64,000 bases of DNA from Halopseudomonas aestusnigri (GTDB lineage: Bacteria; Pseudomonadota; Gammaproteobacteria; Pseudomonadales; Pseudomonadaceae). The notes under the pieces were generated by a model. That model did not search any database. It was not told the DNA's origin and was given only the letters and a program-made list of their open reading frames with translations. Of this stretch, positions 54,559 through 63,982 are shown piece after piece. The position numbers and the translations under genes were made by a program. The stretch lies in the NCBI RefSeq assembly GCF_002197985.1, contig NZ_NBYK01000002.1, forward strand, positions 378,994 through 442,993, given 5' to 3'. The first letter of the stretch is position 1, and each line of letters starts with the position of its first letter.

Positions 54559-57141
54559 ATGAGCCAACCAAGCGACGCCACCGACCTCAACACTGAACTG
54601 GAAGATCTGGTCGCCACCAGTGATACCGGTGCCCGCAAGCCCACCGGCCTGGCCAAAAATCTGCTGATGGGCATTGCAGCGATATGGTCGCTGTTTCAGC
54701 TGTGGATCGCCTCGCCGCTGCCTTTTCTGGTCGGCTTTGGTGTATTCAACAGTACCGAGGCGCGCTCGATACACCTGGCTTTTGCGGTGTTTCTCGGCTT
54801 TATGGCCTACCCCGCGTTCAAGCGCTCGCCGCGAGAGTATGTGCCGGCTATTGACTGGATTCTGGCGCTGATCGCCGCTTTCTGCGCCGCGTATCTTTAT
54901 CTGTTTTATGCCGAGCTAGCAGAGCGCCCCGGCAGGCCGACAACCCAGGATGTCGTGGTTGCCGTGACGGGGCTGATCCTGCTGCTCGAAGCTACGCGAA
55001 GAGCGCTCGGCCCGCCGCTGATGATCGTTGCGCTGGTCTTCATCATCTATTCGGTGGCCGGCCCCTATATGCCCGGCATCCTCGCACACCGTGGCGTCAG
55101 CCTGGAAGCGCTGACCAACCACCAGTGGCTCACCGCACAGGGCGTATTCGGCATTGCATTGGGCGTATCGACCAGCTTCGTCTTCCTGTTCGTGCTGTTT
55201 GGTTCACTGCTCGATAAGGCCGGCGCCGGCAACTACTTCATCAAGGTTGCCTTCTCGCTGCTGGGACATTACCGAGGCGGACCGGCTAAAGCTGCTGTGG
55301 TCGCCTCCGGCATGACCGGCCTGATCTCGGGCTCCTCCATCGCCAACACTGTTACCACCGGCACCTTCACCATCCCGATGATGAAACGGGTCGGGTTCTC
55401 GGCGGAAAAGGCCGGCGCGGTTGAAGTTGCCTCCTCGGTCAACGGCCAGATCATGCCCCCGGTGATGGGTGCTGCCGCCTTCCTGATGGTCGAGTACGTC
55501 GGCATTTCCTATGTCGACGTCATCAAGCATGCCTTTTTGCCGGCGCTGATTTCCTATATCGCACTGATTTATATCGTTCATCTGGAAGCGGTCAAGGCCG
55601 GTATGCAGGGCCTGCAGAGCAGCAATCCACCCCGTCCGCTGCTACGCAAAATCATTGGTTTTCTCACCGGCCTGCTGCTGTTGATGGCACTGTCGTTCGC
55701 GGTCTATTACGGCCTGGGCTGGCTTAAGCCGGCGCTGGGAGACGCCGCCGGCTGGGTGATTGCTGGTGCCCTTGCCATCGTTTATATCGGGCTGCTGAAG
55801 ATCGGTTCACGCTACCCGGAACTGGAACTGGACGACCCCAACTCCCCGGTGGTTCACCTGCCGCAGACCCGTCCGACGGTCATGTCCGGGCTGCATTTCA
55901 TCCTGCCGGTGATCGTGCTGATCTGGTGCCTGATGGTTGAGCACCTCTCCCCCGGGTTGTCGGCATTTTGGGCAACGATCCTGATGATCGTGATCATGCT
56001 CACCCAACGCCCGCTGATGGCGGCGTTTCGTGGAGATGGCGATACCGGCAGCGCGCTACGCCAAGGCTTTGAAGAGCTCTGGCAGGGGCTGGTAGCCGGT
56101 GCGCGCAACATGATTGGTATTGGCATTGCCACCGCGACTGCAGGGATTATCGTCGGTGCAGTCTCGCAAACCGGCGTTGGCCTGGTGCTGGCTGACCTGG
56201 TTGAAATTCTGTCGATGGGCAACCTGATGCTGATGCTGATGCTGACTGCGGTACTCAGCCTGATCCTTGGTATGGGCCTGCCGACTACGGCCAACTACAT
56301 CGTAGTTTCGGCCCTGCTGGCCCCGGTCATCGTGACCTTGGGGCAGGAAAGCGGCCTGCTGGTGCCCCTGATCGCAGTGCATCTGTTCGTGTTCTATTTC
56401 GGCATCATGGCCGATGTGACGCCGCCAGTTGGTCTGGCTTCCTTTGCCGCAGCTGCGGTATCGGGTGGCGACCCTATCCGAACCGGGTTTCAGGCCTTCT
56501 ATTACAGCCTGCGCACAGCCGCACTGCCCTTCCTGTTCATCTTCAACACTGATCTGCTGCTGATCGACGTGGACCTGCTGCACGGCATCATCATTTTCGT
56601 GGTGGCCACCATCGCGATGCTGATCTTCGCAGCGGCCACCCAGGGCTGGCTGGTCGTCAAGAGCCGCCGGTATGAAAGCCTGTTGTTGCTGCTGGTCGCC
56701 TTCACCCTGTTCCGTCCGGGCTTCTGGATGGATATCGTTCATGACCCCTATCGTTCAATTCCGCCCGCCCAGCTGGAGCAATCCCTTGAGCGACTTGATA
56801 AGGGCAGCAACCTGCGTGTTCAGGTCGCCGGGGAGGATGACATCGGGCAGCCACGGACCTTCTTTGTGCTGGTCCCGGTTCCCGAAGGGGCCAATGGCGC
56901 TGAACGCCTGAACAAACTGGGCTTGCTACTGATGGAAGATGGCGACCGGACAATCGTTGATATGGTGACCTATGGCAGTCCCGCAGCGGACCTGGGCTTT
57001 GAGTTCGATCAGGAGATCGTCGAAATTCTGGCTCCGGTAGATCGCTGGGCCAAGGAATGGATGTGGATTCCGGCCGTTGGGGTATTCCTGCTGGTGTTCG
57101 GACTGCAATGGCGTCGGCGCCCTGCCGGCGCCCATGCGTAA
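54559..57141 (+). CDS. TRAP transporter fused permease (4TM/12TM), TAXI type
   Basis: Inner-membrane protein of 860 residues that joins the small (DctQ-like) and large (DctM-like) TRAP subunits in one chain. The N-terminus has four or so helices, then the large domain with repeated small-residue motifs such as GSSIANTVTTGTFTIPMMKRVGF and GMGLPTTANYIVVSALLAPV. The C-terminal 170 residues, with further helices and a soluble PDZ-like stretch (YGSPAADLGFEFDQEIVEIL), fit DUF3394. It imports the TAXI protein's ligand with sodium or protons. The Usp gene starts 10 bases after its stop. Confidence 0.93.
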   Translation: MSQPSDATDLNTELEDLVATSDTGARKPTGLAKNLLMGIAAIWSLFQLWIASPLPFLVGFGVFNSTEARSIHLAFAVFLGFMAYPAFKRSPREYVPAIDWILALIAAFCAAYLYLFYAELAERPGRPTTQDVVVAVTGLILLLEATRRALGPPLMIVALVFIIYSVAGPYMPGILAHRGVSLEALTNHQWLTAQGVFGIALGVSTSFVFLFVLFGSLLDKAGAGNYFIKVAFSLLGHYRGGPAKAAVVASGMTGLISGSSIANTVTTGTFTIPMMKRVGFSAEKAGAVEVASSVNGQIMPPVMGAAAFLMVEYVGISYVDVIKHAFLPALISYIALIYIVHLEAVKAGMQGLQSSNPPRPLLRKIIGFLTGLLLLMALSFAVYYGLGWLKPALGDAAGWVIAGALAIVYIGLLKIGSRYPELELDDPNSPVVHLPQTRPTVMSGLHFILPVIVLIWCLMVEHLSPGLSAFWATILMIVIMLTQRPLMAAFRGDGDTGSALRQGFEELWQGLVAGARNMIGIGIATATAGIIVGAVSQTGVGLVLADLVEILSMGNLMLMLMLTAVLSLILGMGLPTTANYIVVSALLAPVIVTLGQESGLLVPLIAVHLFVFYFGIMADVTPPVGLASFAAAAVSGGDPIRTGFQAFYYSLRTAALPFLFIFNTDLLLIDVDLLHGIIIFVVATIAMLIFAAATQGWLVVKSRRYESLLLLLVAFTLFRPGFWMDIVHDPYRSIPPAQLEQSLERLDKGSNLRVQVAGEDDIGQPRTFFVLVPVPEGANGAERLNKLGLLLMEDGDRTIVDMVTYGSPAADLGFEFDQEIVEILAPVDRWAKEWMWIPAVGVFLLVFGLQWRRRPAGAHA

Positions 57142-57151
57142 GGAAATGATC

Positions 57152-57580
57152 ATGTACGACAAGATACTGTTGCCAATCGACCTCAACCACAAGCAATCAT
57201 GGGAAAAGGCGCTGCCAACCGCTCTGAATCTGTGCCAGACCTATCAGGCATCCTTGCACATCGTGACCGTTGTTCCCGACTTCGGCATGCCTCTGGTCGG
57301 CGGCTTCTTTCCGCGCGAATTTGCCGAACAGGCCAAAAAAACCATCAGTGACGGGCTTAAGGCCTTTGTTGCCGAGCACGTGCCCAAAGGCGTCAAAGTG
57401 CAGCGCATCGTCGCCGACGGCAAAGCTTATGAGGCTATCCTCCGGGTCGCGCGCAAGCTGGATGTTGATTTGATCGTGATGGCGTCTCACAAGCGTAAAC
57501 GGCTTGAAGACTACCTGCTTGGCACCAACGCGCTGCGCGTCGTGCAACAGTCAAAACGGTCCGTGATGATTATCCGCTAA
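57152..57580 (+). CDS. Universal stress protein of the TRAP locus (TeaD-like)
   Basis: Single-domain Usp of 142 residues, MYDKILLPIDLNH, with the ATP-binding style ending VIVMASHKRKRLEDYLLGTNALRVVQQS and VMIIR. TAAGGA at the permease stop gives the ribosome binding site for the ATG at 57152. The same pairing is known from Halomonas, where the Usp TeaD regulates the ectoine TRAP transporter TeaABC; a similar regulatory link to this transporter is inferred. Confidence 0.9.
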   Translation: MYDKILLPIDLNHKQSWEKALPTALNLCQTYQASLHIVTVVPDFGMPLVGGFFPREFAEQAKKTISDGLKAFVAEHVPKGVKVQRIVADGKAYEAILRVARKLDVDLIVMASHKRKRLEDYLLGTNALRVVQQSKRSVMIIR

Positions 57581-57593
57581 TACTCCAGCCCAT

Positions 57594-57610
57594 TTGGCAC
57601 AGAATCTGCG
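57594..57610 (+). promoter_or_regulatory. Possible sigma-54 promoter of the NarK-like gene
   Basis: TTGGCAC (57594-57600) and TGC (57607-57609) have the GG-N10-GC spacing of -24/-12 promoters. The -24 element is almost perfect; the -12 element (CTGCG) is weaker than TTGCW. It would start transcription about 140 bases before the gene at 57762. Confidence 0.48.
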
Positions 57611-57761
57611 TCGATATTGCGGTGCGATATGGGCTGCCAGCCTCCAACATAGCGTTTTTGCCGGCTCGCAATTGCGATGGCTTGGCAAAGGCGCTTGTGC
57701 CTGTGTGAACACCAGCCAACAGACAATTAAAAGCGCTTAGCAGTACCGACAGGACTATCGA

Positions 57762-58973
57762 ATGAGTACTTCGTTCTGGAAATCAGGCCACACACCCACG
57801 CTAATTTCGGCGTTTCTATATTTTGATATCAGCTTCATGGTCTGGTACCTGCTGGGTCCGTTGGCGGTGCAAATCGCTACCGATCTGGCGCTTAGCGCGC
57901 AGCAACGGGGCATCATGGTTGCCACACCGATTCTATCCGGCGCGCTCCTGCGGCTGCTGCTTGGCTTTTTGGCAGACCGCCTGTCGCCGAAACTGGCAGG
58001 TGTTATCGGCCAGTTGGTCGTCATACTCTCGCTGTCGATCGCCTGGCTGCTTGGCATCGACAGCTACGAGCAAACGCTGCTGCTGGGGTTGGGTCTCGGC
58101 TTTGCGGGCGCGTCCTTTGCCGTTGCCCTTCCGCTGGCGTCACAATGGTATCCGCCCGAGCATCAGGGAACAGCCCTGGGCATAGCCGGTGCCGGCAATT
58201 CCGGGACAGTCCTGGGCGCGCTTTTTGCACCCGGGCTGGCCTATCTGTTCGGCTGGCAGAACGTGTTCGGGCTGGCGCTTATCCCGCTGAGTATCACCCT
58301 GCTTGTGTTTTTGCTGCTGGCACGCAATGCGCCCAGCCGTCCTGCGCCTGCCGCGCTGATCGACTACGCCCGGGCGCTGCGCGATGTCGACAGTGCATGG
58401 TTCATGTTCTTCTACAGCATTACCTTCGGTGGCTTCATCGGCCTGGCCAGTGCGCTACCCGGGTACTTCAGCGACGAATACGACCTTGATCCGGTTCGCG
58501 CCGGTTATTACACAGCGGCCTGCGTGATGGTCGGCAGCCTGATGCGGCCAGTTGGCGGTATGCTGGCCGACCGCGTTGGCGGCATTCGAGCTTTGCTGAT
58601 GATGTATGCGATTGCCTCTGGCTGTATCGCTATCGTTGGTCTCAACCTGTCCGATGCCTGGGCAGCCCTAGGCCTGTTTGTTATCGCAATGCTGGGTTTG
58701 GGGATGGGTAACGGTGCTGTGTTTCAGCTGGTACCCCAGCGCTTTTCGCGTGAAATGGGTGTGATGACCGGATTGATAGGAATGGCCGGCGGCGTTGGCG
58801 GTTTTATCCTGGCCGCAGGTCTGGGGGCCATCAAGCAACACAGTGGCGACTATCAGCTTGGACTGTGGCTGTTCGCCGCGCTCTGCATTCTGGCCTGGGT
58901 GGGACTTTTCGGTGTCAGGCACCGCTGGCGCACAGCATGGGTGCCTTTGGGTACCGGCAGGGCACGTCTTTGA
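57762..58973 (+). CDS. NarK/NasA-like MFS transporter
   Basis: Major facilitator protein of 403 residues with twelve helices. Nitrate-transporter style sequences are GIMVATPILSGALLRLLLGFLADRL and GIAGAGNSGTVLGALFAP (nitrate signature-like G-x-x-x-G-x-G-N-x-G); the second half has ASALPGYFSDEYDLDPVRAG and MRPVGGMLADRVGG. Nitrate or nitrite transport is likely, but no nitrite/nitrate reductase or nas regulator gene adjoins it, so substrate identity is open. A possible sigma-54 promoter at 57594 would fit nitrogen control. Confidence 0.85.
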   Translation: MSTSFWKSGHTPTLISAFLYFDISFMVWYLLGPLAVQIATDLALSAQQRGIMVATPILSGALLRLLLGFLADRLSPKLAGVIGQLVVILSLSIAWLLGIDSYEQTLLLGLGLGFAGASFAVALPLASQWYPPEHQGTALGIAGAGNSGTVLGALFAPGLAYLFGWQNVFGLALIPLSITLLVFLLLARNAPSRPAPAALIDYARALRDVDSAWFMFFYSITFGGFIGLASALPGYFSDEYDLDPVRAGYYTAACVMVGSLMRPVGGMLADRVGGIRALLMMYAIASGCIAIVGLNLSDAWAALGLFVIAMLGLGMGNGAVFQLVPQRFSREMGVMTGLIGMAGGVGGFILAAGLGAIKQHSGDYQLGLWLFAALCILAWVGLFGVRHRWRTAWVPLGTGRARL

Positions 58974-59079
58974 GACATGCGGTCGGTCCGGCGCATCCAT
59001 AATCGGTCAATGACTGTGGAGCGCAAGGCCTGGCAATCAAGGCCGGCCAGAGCTCCCCGGCGGCCTTGTCCACGGTATA

Positions 59080-59481
59080 TCAGGCTTTGGAGGGCTTGAT
59101 CGCGTCAAGCATGCGACCCATGGCAGCGTGAATCGCATTGACCGCCTTGAGTGGCCGAACCATGACCTTGAAGTCAACGATCTTGCCTTCGTCATTCCAC
59201 TGGATCATGTCGATGCCATTGATGGTAATACCGTCAATCTCGGTCTGAAATTCCAGTACCGCGTTGTTGCCATCAACGACTTCACGCAAATACCTGAAAT
59301 GCCCGGGCTCGTTCAGCGTCTTGAACGCCGCTGACAGGTACAGCGTGGTGATCGGCTTGCCAACCTGCGGGGTATGCACCACCGGCGAATGAAAGACCAC
59401 CTCATCGGCCAGCAGATCTGCCAGACCGCTCGGATTCTGTGCCTCGACAACCTTGTGCCACCGCTCGATTACGCTACTCAT
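59080..59481 (-). CDS. Nuclear transport factor 2 / SnoaL-like family protein
   Basis: Protein of 133 residues with the NTF2-like cone fold pattern: VIERWHKVVEAQNPSGLADLLADEVVFHSP at the start and a beta-rich second half (AVLEFQTEIDGITINGIDMIQWNDEGKIVDFKVMVRPLKA). The ATG at 59481 has AAGGAG 5 bases upstream. The family includes small hydrolases, isomerases and ligand-binding proteins; the role here is unknown. Confidence 0.85.
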   Translation of the reverse strand: MSSVIERWHKVVEAQNPSGLADLLADEVVFHSPVVHTPQVGKPITTLYLSAAFKTLNEPGHFRYLREVVDGNNAVLEFQTEIDGITINGIDMIQWNDEGKIVDFKVMVRPLKAVNAIHAAMGRMLDAIKPSKA

Positions 59482-59562
59482 CACCGCTCCTTGTTGTTAT
59501 CTGCGTGAGGCCCATTGTTTGCCCCTTTGGCATGCAGCCGCAAGGGAGATTCAGGTGGTGAA

Positions 59563-61359
59563 TCAGGCTTCCGCAACCTCAATTCGCTCCCGTTGCTGAT
59601 CTGCCCACAGCCGCGCGTAGGCACCCTGCCTGGCCAGCAGTTGGGCGTGGGTGCCCTGCTCCACTACCTCGCCCTGATCAATCACGGCAATGTTGTCGGC
59701 GTGGACGATCGTCGAGAGACGGTGAGCGATGGCCAGGGTGGTACGACGCTCGGCAACCAGGTTGAGGGCGTCGAGAATGCGGCGTTCAGCGTGGGTATCG
59801 AGCGATGCGGTGGCTTCATCCAGAATCAGAATCGGCGGGTTCTTGAGCAGGACGCGGGCGATGGCAATACGCTGCTTTTCGCCGCCGGAGAGCTTCAGGC
59901 CACGTTCACCCACCGGGGTATCCAGTTTCTGCGGCAGGCTGCGCACGAAGGTATCCAGCTGCGCCAGCTCCAGCACTCGCCAGATTTCGTCCTCGCTGGC
60001 GCCCGGTGCGCCGTATGCGACGTTGTAGCCGATGCTGGCATTGAACAGCACCGTGTCCTGAGGCACCACGCCGATGGCGCGGCGCAGGCTGTCCTGAGTC
60101 ACGCTGCGAATATCTTGGCCGTCGATGCTGATGCTGCCGCTGTCTAAGTCGTAGAAACGAAACAGCAGCCGCGCGAGGGTCGACTTGCCGGCACCGCTGG
60201 CACCGACAATCGCCAGGGTCTGTCCCGCCGGGATCTCGAGAGTAATGCCTTTCAGCACCTCACGCCCCTGATCGTAGCGATAGTGCACATCATGAAAGCG
60301 AACTGATGCTCCATGCAGTTGCAGCGCCTTGGCATTTTCAGCGTCCACTACCTTGAGCGGCGCGCGCAGCAGCGTGAACAGCCGCTCGATGTTGGTCAAT
60401 GCCTCGCGGATCTCACGGTAGACGAAACCGAGGAAGTTGAGCGGAATAAACAGCTGAATCATGTAGGCATTGATCATCACCAGCTCACCAACGGTCATGC
60501 TGCCGGCGCTGACCTCGCGCGCCGCCAGCACCATCATCAAGGTGACAGCCCCCGCGATAATCAGCGCCTGCCCCGAGTTGAGTGCCACCAGCGACAGCCG
60601 GTTCTTCATCCGAGCCGCTTCCCAGTCCTGCAGGTTGCGGTCGTACTCGCTGGCTTCAAACGCCTCGTTGCCGAAATATTTGACCGTTTCGAAATTCAGC
60701 AGGCTATCGATCGCGCGGGTATTGGAGCGGTTGTCCATCTGATTGCTTTCGCGCACGAAGCGGTTGCGCCACTCGGTGCACCAGATGGAGAAACTGCCAT
60801 ACAGCAGCACCGCCACCAGCACGGCCGCCGCGTACACCGCGCTGAAGTTGGCCAGCAGAATCACACTGATCAGGCCAATCTCGATCAGCGTTGGCAGAAT
60901 GTTGAACACCATAAAGCGCAACAGAAAGCTGATGCCTGACGTGCCACGCTCGATGTCACGAGCCAGACCGCCGGTGCGCCGCGACAGATGAAAACCGAGG
61001 TCAAGCCGGTGCAGGTGCTCAAACACCTGCAGCGAGATGCGCCGCATCGCCCGCTCGGCAACACGGGCAAAGACCGCATCGCGCAGTTCACCGAAAAAAA
61101 CGGAGGAGAAGCGCAGCACGCCATAGAACAGCAATAAAGCCGCAGGGACCAGTACCAGCGCATCGGCGGCACTTTCAAAATGATCAACAATCAGCTTGAG
61201 CAGCCAGGGCACCGCTACGCCGGCCAACTTGGCAACCAGCATGCAGAGCATGGCCAACACCACCCGTCCGCGAAACTCGCGCAGATAGGGCAACAGATCA
61301 AAGATGATGCGCCAGTTGACCGGGCCACCGGCGTACTGGCTGTCGGAGCGTGGGCGCAC
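59563..61359 (-). CDS. Atm1/HMT1-type ABC exporter (permease plus ATPase)
   Basis: Half-size ABC exporter of 598 residues that would work as a dimer. Six helices (about 20-310) precede an ATPase domain with Walker A GASGAGKST, signature LSGGEKQR and Walker B LILDEATASLD. The sequence of the transmembrane domain (ERGTSGISFLLRFMVFNILPT, FETVKYFGNEAFE, ALNSGQALI) matches the Atm1/HMT1/MsbA-like group that exports glutathione or metal-thiol conjugates. I choose the GTG at 61359: a reading further upstream would run into the terminator hairpin at 61399-61428, and GAGAG sits just before the GTG. Confidence 0.9.
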   Translation of the reverse strand: MRPRSDSQYAGGPVNWRIIFDLLPYLREFRGRVVLAMLCMLVAKLAGVAVPWLLKLIVDHFESAADALVLVPAALLLFYGVLRFSSVFFGELRDAVFARVAERAMRRISLQVFEHLHRLDLGFHLSRRTGGLARDIERGTSGISFLLRFMVFNILPTLIEIGLISVILLANFSAVYAAAVLVAVLLYGSFSIWCTEWRNRFVRESNQMDNRSNTRAIDSLLNFETVKYFGNEAFEASEYDRNLQDWEAARMKNRLSLVALNSGQALIIAGAVTLMMVLAAREVSAGSMTVGELVMINAYMIQLFIPLNFLGFVYREIREALTNIERLFTLLRAPLKVVDAENAKALQLHGASVRFHDVHYRYDQGREVLKGITLEIPAGQTLAIVGASGAGKSTLARLLFRFYDLDSGSISIDGQDIRSVTQDSLRRAIGVVPQDTVLFNASIGYNVAYGAPGASEDEIWRVLELAQLDTFVRSLPQKLDTPVGERGLKLSGGEKQRIAIARVLLKNPPILILDEATASLDTHAERRILDALNLVAERRTTLAIAHRLSTIVHADNIAVIDQGEVVEQGTHAQLLARQGAYARLWADQQRERIEVAEA

Positions 61360-61398
61360 GGCAACTCTCGGCAGAAAAAGGAATGGCTGAAAACACAA

Positions 61399-61428
61399 AG
61401 GGCCTGAGCGCAAACGCGTTCAGGCCCT
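61399..61428 (-). terminator. Terminator of the permease gene
   Basis: On the minus strand AGGGCCTGA and TCAGGCCCT, with extra inner pairs and a 4-base loop, form a stem of about 13 bp, followed by TTTGTGTTTT. It ends the gene at 61464 and separates it from the ABC exporter. Confidence 0.82.
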
Positions 61429-61463
61429 CGAAGTGTACCGCATGTACGGCGGCGGAGCTGCGC

Positions 61464-62813
61464 TCAGTCCTCGTGCGGAATCGGGTCCGGGTTACGGTCC
61501 CAGCCGACCAGCAGCAATGTGGTTGCAATACCGATCAGCAGGCCGATCCAGGGCTCGAAGAACGCCAGTGCGGCACCGATCAACACCACCGCACCGCGGG
61601 AGGTGTTGTTCTTGGGAATCGCCATGGCGATATAGGCGCAGGCAAACCCGGTCAATACCAGCGTCAGCGACAGCGCAATCCCAAGCAGCGGCTTCAGCCC
61701 GGTCAGCAGCGGCAGCAGGAAGAACAGGATCGGCAAGCCCATCAGGTAATAGGACGCCAGACCGCTGTGCAGGCTGCCCATCGCTTCCTTGCCCTGTTTC
61801 CAGCGCTGCATGATGATCACGTGCACGCCGGTCCACAGTGCCCCCTGGGTCGGGAAGAATGGCGCGCTGATACCCATAAGCGCGTTACGAATGGCCAGAG
61901 AGATGTGCGAGCGGGTCGGGTTGATGTCGATGTGCTCATCCTGGCGGTTTTGCAGGCCTTCACGAATGACTTCGTTACCGGTCACCAGATCGCCGAACAG
62001 GATCACGTAGGTGATCAGGGCCAGCGGCATACCCTGAATGAACATCTCCATGCTTGGCCAGCCAATGGCAAACGGCGACACTTTGGCCCAGGCATCGCCC
62101 AGCGGCGGAATCAGGATGCCCCACTGAATGTCGTAGGTCACCTCACCCACCATCGGGCCGATAATGCCCGCCAGCACAAAGCCGGGCAGCAGGCCGAGTG
62201 CGCCAAGCAGCGCGAAGAAACGGTATTTTTCTTTCAGTTTGGCCATGGGCAGGCTGAAAGCAAAGATCAGGCAAACCGCGCAGGCAATGGTCGTTGCGAT
62301 CGGCTGTTGCAGCAGAAAACGATCAGCGTCGTCGACCAACACCCTTTTCAGCGCGGCGATAGCGGCGCCAAGGATAATCCCCGCTTTCAGCGTGTCGGGT
62401 AGCCAGAGCATGAAACGTTTGCCAAGCCCGGTGATACCCAGCAAAAACAGCAACAGCGCAAAATCCAGAGATAACGCAGTCATCGCCTGGAAGCGCTCAT
62501 CCGGGGTTTCGTAGCCACCAAGCACAAAGGCGAGTACCAGCGGCAGGGCCGGCGTAATCCAGCCCGGTGCGTAAGGTTCGCCGAAGACGATGATCGACGA
62601 GGTGATCAGAACCGAATGAATAAGCGAGACGGCGACGGCCTCTTCGAAGCTCAGACCGAAAAAGCCGGTCATCAGCGGGACCAGCGACAGGCCTGTTGCG
62701 GCTGCGATCAGCAGGCCCTGAAAGAACTCCGGCCAGCACAGTTTGGAGTGATAGAACGGCAAGCGGAAGGTAAACGGCCCCCAGCGCCAACCAGGTTGTT
62801 CAGGTTGCGACAT
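61464..62813 (-). CDS. NCS2-like (xanthine/uracil permease superfamily) membrane protein
   Basis: Membrane protein of 449 residues with about twelve helices. It has the layout of the SLC23/NCS2 permeases: LIAAATGLSLVPLMTGFFGLSFEEAVAVSLIHSVLITSSIIVFG at the N-terminus and LVTGNEVIREGLQNRQDEHIDINPTRSHISLA in the middle. It is distant from well-studied purine transporters, so substrate is uncertain. GGAG lies 6 bases before the ATG at 62813; an ATG at 62819 is directly next to that site and less likely. Confidence 0.72.
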   Translation of the reverse strand: MSQPEQPGWRWGPFTFRLPFYHSKLCWPEFFQGLLIAAATGLSLVPLMTGFFGLSFEEAVAVSLIHSVLITSSIIVFGEPYAPGWITPALPLVLAFVLGGYETPDERFQAMTALSLDFALLLFLLGITGLGKRFMLWLPDTLKAGIILGAAIAALKRVLVDDADRFLLQQPIATTIACAVCLIFAFSLPMAKLKEKYRFFALLGALGLLPGFVLAGIIGPMVGEVTYDIQWGILIPPLGDAWAKVSPFAIGWPSMEMFIQGMPLALITYVILFGDLVTGNEVIREGLQNRQDEHIDINPTRSHISLAIRNALMGISAPFFPTQGALWTGVHVIIMQRWKQGKEAMGSLHSGLASYYLMGLPILFFLLPLLTGLKPLLGIALSLTLVLTGFACAYIAMAIPKNNTSRGAVVLIGAALAFFEPWIGLLIGIATTLLLVGWDRNPDPIPHED

Positions 62814-63011
62814 ACCCATCTCCAGTATTGTTGATTGTTCTTCTTATTTGGCTCACCCGGCGGTAGGCCTGCTCTGATTATGCCAGCCAGAGCGGCTGGC
62901 GGGTGACCAAGGTGTCACCATCACTGTTGTCGATGAAGCGAACGTGCCGCAGCTTATCCGCCAACCAGACACAGCAGCAGCGGTAGCGAACGCTCACCGC
63001 TGCTGCCCGTT

Positions 63012-63791
63012 TCAGTCCATCACCTCAGCAAAGAATTGCTTCATGGCCGAGAAAGCACGCTTGGCAACCACCGGATTGTATTCAGCCTTCCCCGGCATCG
63101 CCGCGTAGGGGTCGCTGAACGAATGGACAGCACCACCATAGCTGATCAACTGCCAGTCAACATTGGCAGCACGCATTTCTCCACTGAAATCGGCAACCTG
63201 CTGCTCCGGCACGAAGGGATCGTCCGCACCATGAAGAACCAGAACCGGCATGCGAATAGCCTTGGCGTCATCAGGATTGGGGGTATCCAGGTTACCGTGG
63301 AAGGAGACGACGCCGCGAATTTCCGTACCGGAGCGGGCAAGCTCAAGTACCGTTCCGCCGCCAAAACAGAAGCCGATGGCCGCCAGATTATCAATATCCA
63401 GCGGGACCGCCCCCTGTTGGGCACGCAGTACGTCCAGGGCGGCATTAGCTCGCGCCCGCATCATCGGCCGATCGTTGCGGACCGTGGTGGCCGCAGCAGC
63501 CGCTTCGTCCGCATTCTGCGGACGGATATCACGGCCATACATGTCTGCTACAAACACCACATACTCCGAACCAGCCACCTTGGCCGCCTTCTCGGCCGCA
63601 GCCTCGGTGACCCCCATCCAGTTGGGCACCATCAGTACCCCCGGACGCGGTGTGGTGACCGCCTCATCAAAGACCAGCAAGCCTTCATAGGGCTGGCCGT
63701 CGATTTCGTAAGGCACCGTCTGCACGGTGATATCCGCCTGCGCCATACCAGCCAGACCGCTCAACACCAGCGTTGTCAGCGTTCGTTTCAT
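63012..63791 (-). CDS. Dienelactone hydrolase family protein, exported
   Basis: Protein of 259 residues with a signal peptide (MKRTLTTLVLSGLAGMAQA), so likely periplasmic. The alpha/beta hydrolase triad is typical of dienelactone hydrolases: nucleophilic Cys in IGFCFGGGT, Asp in LHGADDPFVP and His in GGAVHSFSDPYA. CAGGAGG precedes the ATG at 63791; longer readings lack the signal peptide at the start. Substrate unknown; the family includes carboxymethylenebutenolidase and general esterases. Confidence 0.88.
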   Translation of the reverse strand: MKRTLTTLVLSGLAGMAQADITVQTVPYEIDGQPYEGLLVFDEAVTTPRPGVLMVPNWMGVTEAAAEKAAKVAGSEYVVFVADMYGRDIRPQNADEAAAAATTVRNDRPMMRARANAALDVLRAQQGAVPLDIDNLAAIGFCFGGGTVLELARSGTEIRGVVSFHGNLDTPNPDDAKAIRMPVLVLHGADDPFVPEQQVADFSGEMRAANVDWQLISYGGAVHSFSDPYAAMPGKAEYNPVVAKRAFSAMKQFFAEVMD

Positions 63792-63948
63792 TCCTGCCTC
63801 CTGGGTTATTGGTATTACAAGATAGCTCAGCATACTCCGCACGCAGGCGCATAAAAGGCTCTTTGCGGAATTTCTGTGCGAACCGCCCCTGCCGTTTTCC
63901 ATTGCATAGACGTGCTGTTGCTGAGTCAGTATTTCGCCTTCACGGCGA

Positions 63949-63982
63949 GCCAAGGGGGGCTGCTTGCCCAGCCCCCCTTGGC
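63949..63982. repeat. Strong 14-bp inverted repeat at the window edge
   Basis: The stem 63949-63962 (GCCAAGGGGGGCTG) pairs perfectly with 63969-63982 around the loop CTTGCC. No T-run is visible. It could be a terminator for a gene beyond the edge, or a REP-like repeat. Confidence 0.5.
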
